The notes beneath the pieces are model-generated. The model was not told the DNA's origin. It saw nothing but the letters and a program-made list of their open reading frames with translations, and ran no database searches. Below are positions 36,212 to 43,885 of a stretch of DNA of 64,000 bases, piece after piece (the first letter of the stretch is position 1; every line of letters starts with the position of its first letter). This DNA is from Flexithrix dorotheae DSM 6795 (GTDB lineage: Bacteria > Bacteroidota > Bacteroidia > Cytophagales > Flammeovirgaceae): positions 1 through 64,000 of the forward strand of contig NZ_KB903441.1 of the NCBI RefSeq assembly GCF_000379765.1, in the 5' to 3' direction. Position numbers and translations under genes: made by a program.

Positions 36212-37024
36212 TTACATTCCTTCCAAAAGCTTTTTCAATCTTTCATAGGCTTCATCTCTGGCTTTTTTGTTAGCTTCGGTGGCATCTGGTTCTTGACCTG
36301 CTCTCATAAATCCATGCCCTGCGCCCTGGTAGATGATAGGTTCGTAAACTTTATCTGCCTTTTCCATCATTTTTTCCGAATCGGGAATAGTGGCATTTAC
36401 CCTGTTATCATTTCCCCCATAAAAGCCATAAACCGGAGCCTTTATCTTTTCAATTTCTTCCTGATTTTTTGGCCCTGTTCCGTAAAATACAAATGAAGCT
36501 TCTGCCTTCTCATTATTAGTGGCAAATCTGAAACACTGTGAGCCTCCCCAGCAAAATCCCATGACAGCAACTTTGCCATTTGCTGCAGGAAGTTTTCCCA
36601 CATAATCAAATACTTCATCCAAATCATTAGTCACCTGTTCAGGATCAAGGGCATAAATAGCAGTTCTGGCAGCATCCGAATTTTCAAAAGAGGAAGTGTT
36701 CCCGCCATCAGGTCCGGCACCGGATAATAAATCAGGGGCAATGGCAATGTAACCCGCTGCAGCTATTTGATCGGCCATACTCCTGGCCCAGTCATTCAAA
36801 CCTCTGTTTTCGTGTATCACTACCACCGCAGTGGCTTTTTCCGAAACTTCTGGATATACTAAAAAACAATCAACCTCCCTTTCTCCATATTTTACTTTTA
36901 CCCATTCATGATGCCTGGGAGAATCTTCAAGACTCTTTATGATATAATCCTGGGCATAAGCCAGCTGAGCCATAAATAATAATGTTGGCAAAAGGAGAGG
37001 TTTCAAGAATTCAATTTTTTTCAT
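36212..37024 (-). CDS. Exported dienelactone hydrolase family protein
   Basis: 270 residues. A signal peptide (about 1-25, ending LAYAQ) precedes an alpha/beta hydrolase with the dienelactone-hydrolase triad: Cys158 in MGFCWGG, Asp206 in GGNDNRV and His237 in GAGHGFM, plus the conserved Glu72 in IHENRGL that activates the cysteine. It is a periplasmic esterase/lactonase; the natural substrate is unknown. Downstream on the same strand is a small membrane protein gene; upstream lies the Zn-dehydrogenase with 78 bases between. Confidence 0.9.
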   Translation of the reverse strand: MKKIEFLKPLLLPTLLFMAQLAYAQDYIIKSLEDSPRHHEWVKVKYGEREVDCFLVYPEVSEKATAVVVIHENRGLNDWARSMADQIAAAGYIAIAPDLLSGAGPDGGNTSSFENSDAARTAIYALDPEQVTNDLDEVFDYVGKLPAANGKVAVMGFCWGGSQCFRFATNNEKAEASFVFYGTGPKNQEEIEKIKAPVYGFYGGNDNRVNATIPDSEKMMEKADKVYEPIIYQGAGHGFMRAGQEPDATEANKKARDEAYERLKKLLEGM

Positions 37025-37102
37025 TAGGAAATAGAAGATTAATTAGCGCATTAAATTTAATTAACCTTCTTTACATTCCCTAATCCATATAGCTTCCCCT
37101 CC

Positions 37103-38122
37103 TTATAGAGAAACTACAGCTTTAATCACCCCTGAGGCAGGATCGAGCCATTTATCAAAATTTGCGATCATCTCTTCAAATTTAGCCCGGTGGGTAATCC
37201 AAGGGTTGGTATCAATCTGGCCTTCTTCTATCATTCTGATAATCTGTTTAAAATCTCCTGGAAGAGCATTTCTACTAGCCATTAAGGTCAACTCTTTTTT
37301 GTGGAAGTAAGGATCATGGAAAGCAAAATCACCTTGAAATAATCCAATAAACACAATTCTACCTGCTGATGCTGAATACTCCAGAGCCTTGGCCATAGAA
37401 TGTTTATTTCCCGTAGCATCCAATACCACGGTAGGTAAATCTCCACCAAACTGAGCCCTTAAATCCGCTTCAGTCTGATCGGTTCCTGCCACAACTGTTC
37501 CATCAATATCAATGGCTTCGCTGCTAAAATCAAGTCTGTTTTTATTGATATCCATTACTACCGTTTTGGCTCCGGCAGCTTTGGCAAAAACCGCTGCTGC
37601 AAGTCCAATTGGGCCAGCTCCCACTACCAAAACATAGTCTTCTGAGGTGACTTTTGCCCTGTTCACCGCATGGCAGCCAATCCCTAAAGGTTCTACCAAG
37701 GCCAACTGATCGTAGGATAGTTTTTGAGAGGCATGTAAATATTTGGCAGGCATTTTTATCAGCTCTCTCATTCCCCCATCCTGATGTACACCGAATACTG
37801 AAATATTTTCCCCGCAGTTGGTAAACCCTCTTCTCACAGCCTGATCCATTGTCTTATTCTGATAAGGCTCTACCGAACATTTATCCCCAACTTTTACATT
37901 TGTAACTTCTGCACCTACTTCCAAAACCTCTACTCCAAGTTCGTGTCCAAGTATTCTTGGGTAATTAAAAAAAGGCTGATTACCAGAATAAGCATGGTAA
38001 TCTGTTCCACAAATACCTATCCTGTGTACTTTCAATAAAGCTTCATCTGGAGCAAGAGACAAATCAAATTCTTTATCTAAAAATTCAAATTCACCTGGCT
38101 GATTTAATATTACTGTTTTCAT
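37103..38122 (-). CDS. Zinc-type alcohol/polyol dehydrogenase (MDR family) lacking structural-zinc cysteines
   Basis: 339 residues of the medium-chain dehydrogenase family. Catalytic zinc ligands are Cys38 in GICGTD and His60-Glu61 in GHE. The NAD-binding Rossmann motif is VVGAGPIGLAAAVFAKAAGA. The lobe that normally holds four structural-zinc cysteines (about 86-110, PYQNKTMDQAVRRGFTNCGEN) keeps only Cys103. It resembles the sorbitol/threonine/L-galactonate dehydrogenase branch and probably oxidises a sugar-derived alcohol. It starts 12 bases after the aldo/keto reductase gene, so the two act together. Confidence 0.88.
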   Translation of the reverse strand: MKTVILNQPGEFEFLDKEFDLSLAPDEALLKVHRIGICGTDYHAYSGNQPFFNYPRILGHELGVEVLEVGAEVTNVKVGDKCSVEPYQNKTMDQAVRRGFTNCGENISVFGVHQDGGMRELIKMPAKYLHASQKLSYDQLALVEPLGIGCHAVNRAKVTSEDYVLVVGAGPIGLAAAVFAKAAGAKTVVMDINKNRLDFSSEAIDIDGTVVAGTDQTEADLRAQFGGDLPTVVLDATGNKHSMAKALEYSASAGRIVFIGLFQGDFAFHDPYFHKKELTLMASRNALPGDFKQIIRMIEEGQIDTNPWITHRAKFEEMIANFDKWLDPASGVIKAVVSL

Positions 38123-38134
38123 TTTGTGATTTTT

Positions 38135-39151
38135 TTAAATATTTCTCGTAGAAATAATAGTTTCGGTAATTTGGTTAAATAAGGCTTCTGATAAACCTCC
38201 GGCATTCCAGTCTTTTACTGTTGAAGCAATTTGCTGCGGGATTCGGGCTCCCATTACAATTCTATCCGCTTCATTTATTGAAAAAAGATAGCGTTGAGCA
38301 AGCGAAGATATTGATAAGCCTGCTTCATCAGCTATTTTTTTAACTGCTTTTGCGGTTGCAATGTCCATATGGGTTACCCATTCGGTATTTGGCGGATTAG
38401 CCACATGCTTTTCAAATCTATTTCCAAGCAAACCCATATGGAGGGCTGAAGCTGCGTAATATTTAATGCCCTCTTTTTTAAATTTTGGAATATCTTTTTC
38501 GAACCCGGAAAGATTACAGGCATCCATTTTTAGAAATCCTGAAACAACCTCAAAGTTTTCATGGGTAATGAATGGTCGAAATTCATCAGTTGGGTTGCCC
38601 CCTACTCCAATACTTTTGGTAAAACCATTCGCCTTAAAGGATTGTAAAGTTTCCAGAATAGCCTCTATTTGATCCAACGGAACCAAATGGGGCTCATGTA
38701 AAAAAAGTAGGTCCACCTGATCTACCCCCAGCCTTTCAAGACTGGTCATCAGGCTTCTTTTCATGCTTTCCGCAGAATAATCTACATAACACTCATCTGC
38801 TTTAATAGCCGGAAGCCTGCCTACTTTGGTGGAAATAAAAGGCACTCCCCCTTTCCATTGTTTTAAGGCTTTGCCTACAAATTCTTCCGATCGGTTATAC
38901 GATGGAGAAGTATCAATGGAAGAAATTCCATTTTCAAAAGCATACAGCAAACAATCAATGGACTCAGTTTCATTTACCTCTCCCCAAACGCCACCAATTC
39001 CTGATGCTCCATATACCAATCGGCTTCCTTTCTCAAAGCCTTCACATTTATAAATTTCTTTTCTATAGGTCGGTTTTAACTCATTCATTTCCAAAAGCTT
39101 TAACTTTTTTTGGGTGGTATTCCCAAAATCCTGATTTACAGTTACAAACAT
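38135..39151 (-). CDS. Aldo/keto reductase (aldose 1-dehydrogenase-like)
   Basis: 338 residues from ATG 39151. An alternative ATG at 39088 would remove 21 residues, but AGGAGG lies 11 bases before the first start. The barrel marks are LVYGASGIGGVWGEV, Asp/Tyr in SIDTSPSYNRSE, Lys in FISTKVG and His in LLFLHEPH. The sequence resembles D-threo-aldose (L-fucose) 1-dehydrogenases. Together with the Zn-dehydrogenase directly downstream it suggests oxidation of a deoxy or free sugar, with two successive dehydrogenations as the likely logic. The sugar is not known. Confidence 0.87.
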   Translation of the reverse strand: MFVTVNQDFGNTTQKKLKLLEMNELKPTYRKEIYKCEGFEKGSRLVYGASGIGGVWGEVNETESIDCLLYAFENGISSIDTSPSYNRSEEFVGKALKQWKGGVPFISTKVGRLPAIKADECYVDYSAESMKRSLMTSLERLGVDQVDLLFLHEPHLVPLDQIEAILETLQSFKANGFTKSIGVGGNPTDEFRPFITHENFEVVSGFLKMDACNLSGFEKDIPKFKKEGIKYYAASALHMGLLGNRFEKHVANPPNTEWVTHMDIATAKAVKKIADEAGLSISSLAQRYLFSINEADRIVMGARIPQQIASTVKDWNAGGLSEALFNQITETIISTRNI

Positions 39152-39296
39152 ATTACATTACCCCTCCTGAATCCAGTTAAAGGTTTTCCTTGCATTTTGA
39201 AGCCTTGTGCAATTGATTTTCGGATGATATTTTATAAACATCCTTCAATTTTTTATACATTTAAAAAAACTCTAAACCTGACTCCTCAGATTAATC

Positions 39297-40307
39297 ATGT
39301 ATACAAGAAGAGATATTCGCTTTAAGGTAATTGTCCGGTTTGCCTGGAAAAACATTATCATATTCCTTTTCTGGAGTACCCTGGTCACCTTTTTATTTAT
39401 CTATTTTCTTTCGAAAGGGACCAATATTGGAATTCCTTTTTTGCCACTCACTACCATTGGCATAGCGGTGGCATTTTATTTAGGATTTAAAAACAGCCAG
39501 TCATACGACAGGTTTTGGGAAGGGAGAAAAATTTGGGGAGGAATAGTGAATTACAGCCGAACATGGGGAAATCAGGTGCTCTCCTTTATCCAGAATCATC
39601 CCGACTCAAAAATGACGGATGAAGAACTGATAAATATTAAAGAAGCAATGGTAAGAAGGCAACTGGCCTGGATAAATTCACTCAGAATACAACTGAGAAA
39701 TACCACTATTTTCGATAGAAAAAACATTTCTTATACACCTGATTTTGGGTTGAAAAATGACCGGGAATGTAAAGATTGCATTGCCTTTTTCCTTCCTGAA
39801 GGAGAATACGAACAGGTGAATGACAAAGCCAACACCGCGGTTCATATTATCAGAAAGCAGGGCGATATTTTAGATGAATTAAATAAAAAAGGACTGGTTA
39901 ACCATTTCAGGCATATTGATATGATGAAATCTCTGGAAGAATTTTATAACCTTCAGGGCAAATGCGAACGGATAAAAAACACCCCTTTTCCAAGACAATA
40001 TGCTTATTTCAGTTCAATATTTGTCTGGATATTTATTTTCCTGCTGCCTTTTGGTCTTGTAGAACAATTTAATGAAATAAAAGGTCAGGCCAGTGTCTGG
40101 CTTACCATCCCTTTTACCGTACTCATTGCCTGGGTATTTTCCACCATGGAAGCGGTGGGAGATAATAGCGAGGATCCATTTGAAAACTATGTAAATGATG
40201 TACCCATATCTGCCATTTGCCGGACAATTGAAATTGATTTGCTACAAATGATTGGGGCCAAAAACATTCCCCCAAAGTTACAGCCTATTGATGATGTCCT
40301 CCTTTAA
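39297..40307 (+). CDS. Bestrophin-family ion channel
   Basis: 336 residues. There are two N-terminal membrane helices (about 18-36 and 45-62), with the family marker SQSYDRFWEGRKIWGGIVNYSR directly after the second. A cytoplasmic helical region follows, then a second helix pair (about 240-258 and 265-285, FSSIFVWIFIFLLPFGLVE). The C-terminus DPFENYVNDVPISAICRTIEIDLLQM is the conserved closing element. Bacterial bestrophins form pentameric channels, cation- or anion-selective. Transcribed alone and divergent from the sugar dehydrogenase pair. Confidence 0.92.
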   Translation: MYTRRDIRFKVIVRFAWKNIIIFLFWSTLVTFLFIYFLSKGTNIGIPFLPLTTIGIAVAFYLGFKNSQSYDRFWEGRKIWGGIVNYSRTWGNQVLSFIQNHPDSKMTDEELINIKEAMVRRQLAWINSLRIQLRNTTIFDRKNISYTPDFGLKNDRECKDCIAFFLPEGEYEQVNDKANTAVHIIRKQGDILDELNKKGLVNHFRHIDMMKSLEEFYNLQGKCERIKNTPFPRQYAYFSSIFVWIFIFLLPFGLVEQFNEIKGQASVWLTIPFTVLIAWVFSTMEAVGDNSEDPFENYVNDVPISAICRTIEIDLLQMIGAKNIPPKLQPIDDVLL

Positions 40308-40473
40308 TGGAAAGAAAACCACTTAATTTTCAAGCTTAATCATGCATAAATTGATGGTTTTTTAATCGAAATTGAATGATTTCAGGGAAAATCGCTCAAC
40401 AAAAACTTAACTATAAATAGTGAGCCAATGATAAAATTACCCTGAAGGTAATACTAATTCCTCTTTATTTTTC

Positions 40474-40481
40474 TACTTTTG
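40474..40481 (+). promoter_or_regulatory. Promoter -7 element upstream of ppk1
   Basis: TACTTTTG matches TAnnTTTG. No clear TTG was found 19-21 bases upstream, so this is a half-site match only. Its transcript would start near 40488 and carry a leader of about 315 bases before ppk1. Confidence 0.45.
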
Positions 40482-40540
40482 TAGTCCCATTCACTTGGGG
40501 TGAATTATCTTAATTGATTTTTCATTTTCAATTTAGTAGA

Positions 40541-40578
40541 AAGATTTTGGATGTGGCTCTTTAGCCACATCTAATCTT
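40541..40578 (+). other. Bipartite RNA hairpin in the ppk1 leader
   Basis: GATGTGGCT (40550-40558) pairs perfectly with AGCCACATC (40563-40571) over a CTTT loop. It is extended below a small internal loop by AAGATT (40541-40546) with AATCTT (40573-40578). No T tract follows, so it is not a terminator; a structured leader or part of a small RNA is likelier. Confidence 0.5.
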
Positions 40579-40802
40579 ATTGGCTTACCCTCCTTTACTC
40601 AAAATCACTCCTTTCTTTTCAGAACCCTGCTTAAAATTAAGTTCCTGTTAAATTGATTTTTATCCTTCAATTTAATTAGGAATCTTTTCAGCTTTAATTA
40701 ACTTTAACCATTGGTTTGGAACCAGGATAAATGCCCCAATTTTATCAATAAAAACAGGGTGTTTCCATAAAGAGATTGAGAAGCTAGAACCACCAGATTA
40801 AT

Positions 40803-42923
40803 ATGACAACAAATTATTCCATATTCAGGCAAAAAGTTGAATCCCTCATACAACAAAGTAATTATATAAGTCGTGACCTGAGCTGGTTACAATTCAATTA
40901 CCGGGTGCTCGACCAGGTAAAAAAACCCGAAAGAGGTGTGTTGGAAAGACTAAAGTTTCTGGCTATTACTGCTTCAAATCTGGATGAGTTTTTCATGATC
41001 AGGGTGGGTAGTTTATACAATTATATTGACTACGAAAAGCAAAGACTTGATTACTCAGGGCTTAGAGAAGAGCCCTTCAGAGCTACATTACTTGAGGGAT
41101 TACATGAATTTGTTGCCGAACAAAATAACATCTTTTCAAAGGAACTCACGCCTCTTTTTTCCAATGAAAACTTTAGCATTGCTAATATAAAAGACTTATC
41201 AGACTCTGAAAAAAGCGAGGTTTCAACCTATTTTAAAAAGACGGTTTTCCCCATGCTCACTCCAATGGTTTCCGATAACTACCGGACATTTCCATTGCTC
41301 ATGAACAAGGTGTTGTTTTTCGGGATTGTGACTATGGATGAGTTTGAAGGGAAAGAACAAAAGAAGATTTCATTTGTTCAGATTCCTCAAAACCTACCCA
41401 GATTTTACGAGATTTTCAGGGAAAACGAGATCATTTTTGTCCCAATAGAGGAAATCATAAGGGAATATATTCATAAATTATTCCGAAATGTGGAAATAAT
41501 TGCCACCAACCTGATGAGAATTACCAGAAACGGTGATTTTACACTGGAAGAAAGTGAGGATATTGAAACGGATTTCATTGAAGAATTAAAAAGGAAACTT
41601 AAAACCCGGAAAACCGGCCGGGTAGTCAGGCTGGAAATCGAGCCCAATGCATCCAAATGGATGATCAGGAGGCTGATGGATATTTGGGAAATTGATACTT
41701 TTAATATTTTTGAGAATAATAAGATTCTTGACCTGACCGGTTTGTGGCAGATTATTAACCACAGCGCATTTAAGTATAATTTGCCCCCATCAAAAAAATT
41801 GGTAGAGCCGCTTTCCATGCGGGATTTGCAAAACGAAAACATCTTCCAGACTTTCAAAAAAAGAGATGTTTTGCTTCATCATCCATTCAACTCCATTGAG
41901 CCACTTTTAAAATTAATAGAAACTGCAGCCGAAGACCCTAATGTACTGGCCATAAAAATTACCATTTACCGATTGGCAAAAGACTCCAGAATTACAGCTG
42001 CCCTTTTGAAGGCGGTAGAAAATGGGAAACACGTATCGGCCTTATTCGAAATAAAAGCCAGGTTCGATGAGGAAAACAACATGGGAGAAGCCAAAAAATT
42101 ACAAAATGCTGGCTGTTTTGTAATACATGGCATTGGTACTTTAAAAACCCATACCAAAATGCTTTTAATCGTGCGGAAAGAAGGGGAAAAAGTAACCCGG
42201 TATGTGCATATGGGTAGTGGTAATTACAATGAAGACACTTCAAAACTGTATACCGATATTGGCTTTATCACTACAAAAGAATATTACGCCAACGATGTAT
42301 CTGAATTTTTCAATGCCATCACTGGTCATTCCCATCCAAGAAAATATGATTACCTGCTTACTGCCCCTACAGACATGAGAGAGCAGCTCTTAACCCTCAT
42401 TGAAAAAGAAGCCAAAAACGCAAGTGCCGGTCTTCCAAGTGGAATAATCATGAAAATGAATTCACTTCAGGATGACAAAATAATTGATGCATTGTACAAG
42501 GCTTCGGGAGCAGGAGTACCCATCAAATTAATTGTGAGAGGAATTTGTTGTATCAGGCCCGGGAGGAAAAACCTTAGTGAAAACATTACGGTTATTTCTA
42601 TTGTGGGAAATTTCCTTGAGCATTCCAGAATTTTCTATTTCCATAATAATGATGATCCTACTGTTTATTGTGGTAGTGCAGATGCCATGGTAAGAAGTTT
42701 TGACAGGAGAATTGAGTCACTATTCCTATTTGTAGACAAAAGATGCAAAAAAGAGGCAATGACTATTTTGGATTTTAATTTGAAAGATAATGTAAATTCT
42801 TATCTTATGCAGGAAGACGGAAGTTATGTAAAAGTTGAGATGGAAGGTAAAAAAGCATTTGATTCTCACAAAGAATTTTACAATATTACAGATGAAGCAG
42901 TAGAAAAAACCAAGTTATTTTGA
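40803..42923 (+). CDS. ppk1: Polyphosphate kinase 1
   Basis: 706 residues, the usual length for PPK1. It makes polyphosphate from ATP through a phosphohistidine. The N-terminal domain opens with YISRDLSWLQFNYRVLDQ and ASNLDEFFMIRVGSL. The phospholipase-D-like catalytic half carries DVLLHHPFNSIEPLLKLI, ALFEIKARFDEENN, the phospho-acceptor histidine region LKTHTKMLLIV, and YVHMGSGNYNEDTSKLYTD. The second active-site histidine is in NFLEHSRIFYFHN. It has a 495-base upstream region with hairpins. A Ppx/GppA-type phosphatase gene lies 9 kb upstream. Confidence 0.96.
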   Translation: MTTNYSIFRQKVESLIQQSNYISRDLSWLQFNYRVLDQVKKPERGVLERLKFLAITASNLDEFFMIRVGSLYNYIDYEKQRLDYSGLREEPFRATLLEGLHEFVAEQNNIFSKELTPLFSNENFSIANIKDLSDSEKSEVSTYFKKTVFPMLTPMVSDNYRTFPLLMNKVLFFGIVTMDEFEGKEQKKISFVQIPQNLPRFYEIFRENEIIFVPIEEIIREYIHKLFRNVEIIATNLMRITRNGDFTLEESEDIETDFIEELKRKLKTRKTGRVVRLEIEPNASKWMIRRLMDIWEIDTFNIFENNKILDLTGLWQIINHSAFKYNLPPSKKLVEPLSMRDLQNENIFQTFKKRDVLLHHPFNSIEPLLKLIETAAEDPNVLAIKITIYRLAKDSRITAALLKAVENGKHVSALFEIKARFDEENNMGEAKKLQNAGCFVIHGIGTLKTHTKMLLIVRKEGEKVTRYVHMGSGNYNEDTSKLYTDIGFITTKEYYANDVSEFFNAITGHSHPRKYDYLLTAPTDMREQLLTLIEKEAKNASAGLPSGIIMKMNSLQDDKIIDALYKASGAGVPIKLIVRGICCIRPGRKNLSENITVISIVGNFLEHSRIFYFHNNDDPTVYCGSADAMVRSFDRRIESLFLFVDKRCKKEAMTILDFNLKDNVNSYLMQEDGSYVKVEMEGKKAFDSHKEFYNITDEAVEKTKLF

Positions 42924-43266
42924 TTTTAGGCCAGTAATCATAATATTGCAAAAGGGGACTTTGCTGCTTTTTTATTATTCAATATTAAAGGGACTTATTT
43001 AGATCTATTCCTTTTACCAGGATTAATACCACAATAGAGAATAGTAGGCATTTTTTCTTTTATTAAGGACTCCATTTCTGAGTGTTTAATGTCGTGGCAT
43101 GCTCATCCTTTTAATGGTTGTAAAACCATTGATTAACCTTATACTTAATCAAAAGTGATAGTAATAGCTGCTATCCGGTGAGGGAAAAAACTTTGTCTAT
43201 TTTTATTAGTTCGATTAATAGTGGGAATTATCATATTTCAATTCAAAAAGACTTAATAATTCGATT
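42924..43266. other. Intergenic region between ppk1 and the YqgE gene
   Basis: 343 bases with no gene seen. It contains a weak terminator candidate for ppk1 (42948-42972). It also has a neat 7-bp hairpin AATGGTT/AACCATT with a GTAA (GNRA-type) loop at 43113-43130. No full promoter match was found. Confidence 0.55.
42948..42972 (+). terminator. Weak candidate terminator of ppk1
   Basis: GCAAA (42948-42952) can pair with TTTGC (42960-42964), followed by TGCTTTTTTATTATT. The stem has only 5 pairs. Confidence 0.35.
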
Positions 43267-43842
43267 ATGGAGCTATTTGGTACCAAATTAAATGCAAATC
43301 AGGACTTAAATAAAGGGGATGTACTTATTGCAGAGCCTTTTTTAAATGACCCTAACTTTTCCAGATCAGTAGTATTACTTTGTGAACATCAGGAAGAAGG
43401 GTCATTTGGTTTGGTGGTTAATAAGCCTGCATTATTAAGTATTGAGGAATTATCTGAACATCTTCATGGCAATAACGAAGTATTTATAGGAGGCCCGGTA
43501 GAGCAAAACACATTGCATTTTATCCATAAGTTTAAAGATTTGGAAGATGCCATTCCCTTAAGGGATGGAATTTACTGGGGTGGAAATTTTGAGCAATTGA
43601 AATCGCTTAATTTAGCAGGTCAGGTGGATAGTACCAACTGCCGCTTTTTTATTGGCTATAGCGGGTGGAGCCAGCAGCAATTAAAGGATGAACTGGTCCA
43701 GAATTCGTGGGTAATTTCGAGAATAGCCCTAAATTTCCTTTTTGATATTGCACCTGAAGATTTATGGCAAAAAACATTACGACAAATGGGTGAAAAATAT
43801 AAGATGTTATCAAATTATCCAACCGACCCAAGGTTAAATTAA
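43267..43842 (+). CDS. YqgE/AlgH family protein
   Basis: 191 residues, DUF179. The conserved blocks are GDVLIAEPFLNDPNFSRSVVLL, EGSFGLVVNKP, NEVFIGGPVEQNTLHFIH, RFFIGYSGWSQQQL and the closing EKYKMLSNYPTDPRLN. Function is not established in the family. It is followed 43 bases later by the DUF349 gene on the same strand. Confidence 0.93.
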   Translation: MELFGTKLNANQDLNKGDVLIAEPFLNDPNFSRSVVLLCEHQEEGSFGLVVNKPALLSIEELSEHLHGNNEVFIGGPVEQNTLHFIHKFKDLEDAIPLRDGIYWGGNFEQLKSLNLAGQVDSTNCRFFIGYSGWSQQQLKDELVQNSWVISRIALNFLFDIAPEDLWQKTLRQMGEKYKMLSNYPTDPRLN

Positions 43843-43853
43843 ATTCATTTTGT

Positions 43854-43861
43854 TAGTTTTG
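43854..43861 (+). promoter_or_regulatory. Possible promoter -7 element of the DUF349 gene
   Basis: TAGTTTTG matches TAnnTTTG and lies 24 bases before the chosen ATG at 43886. No upstream TTG at proper spacing was seen, so support is partial. Confidence 0.35.
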
Positions 43862-43885
43862 TTTTCTAATACAACCAGGAAGAGT

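Larger units (their letters stand above)
40308..40802. other. Long region upstream of ppk1 with structured-RNA signs
   Basis: 495 bases with no gene seen. A promoter-like -7 element at 40474-40481 is followed by three small hairpins within 100 bases: ATTCAC/GTGAAT near 40490-40506, AATTGA/TCAATT near 40511-40533, and a bipartite stem at 40541-40578. The remaining 220 bases up to the ATG are AT-rich without clear structure. Confidence 0.55.

Noticed and set aside
36182-36496. 104-residue plus-strand frame opposite the dienelactone hydrolase gene
   Set aside because: It lies antisense to a gene with a full catalytic triad and signal peptide; a shadow frame.
43850-43885. TTG-initiated extension of the DUF349 frame
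   Set aside because: It overlaps a promoter-like TAGTTTTG; ATG 43886 is the natural start.
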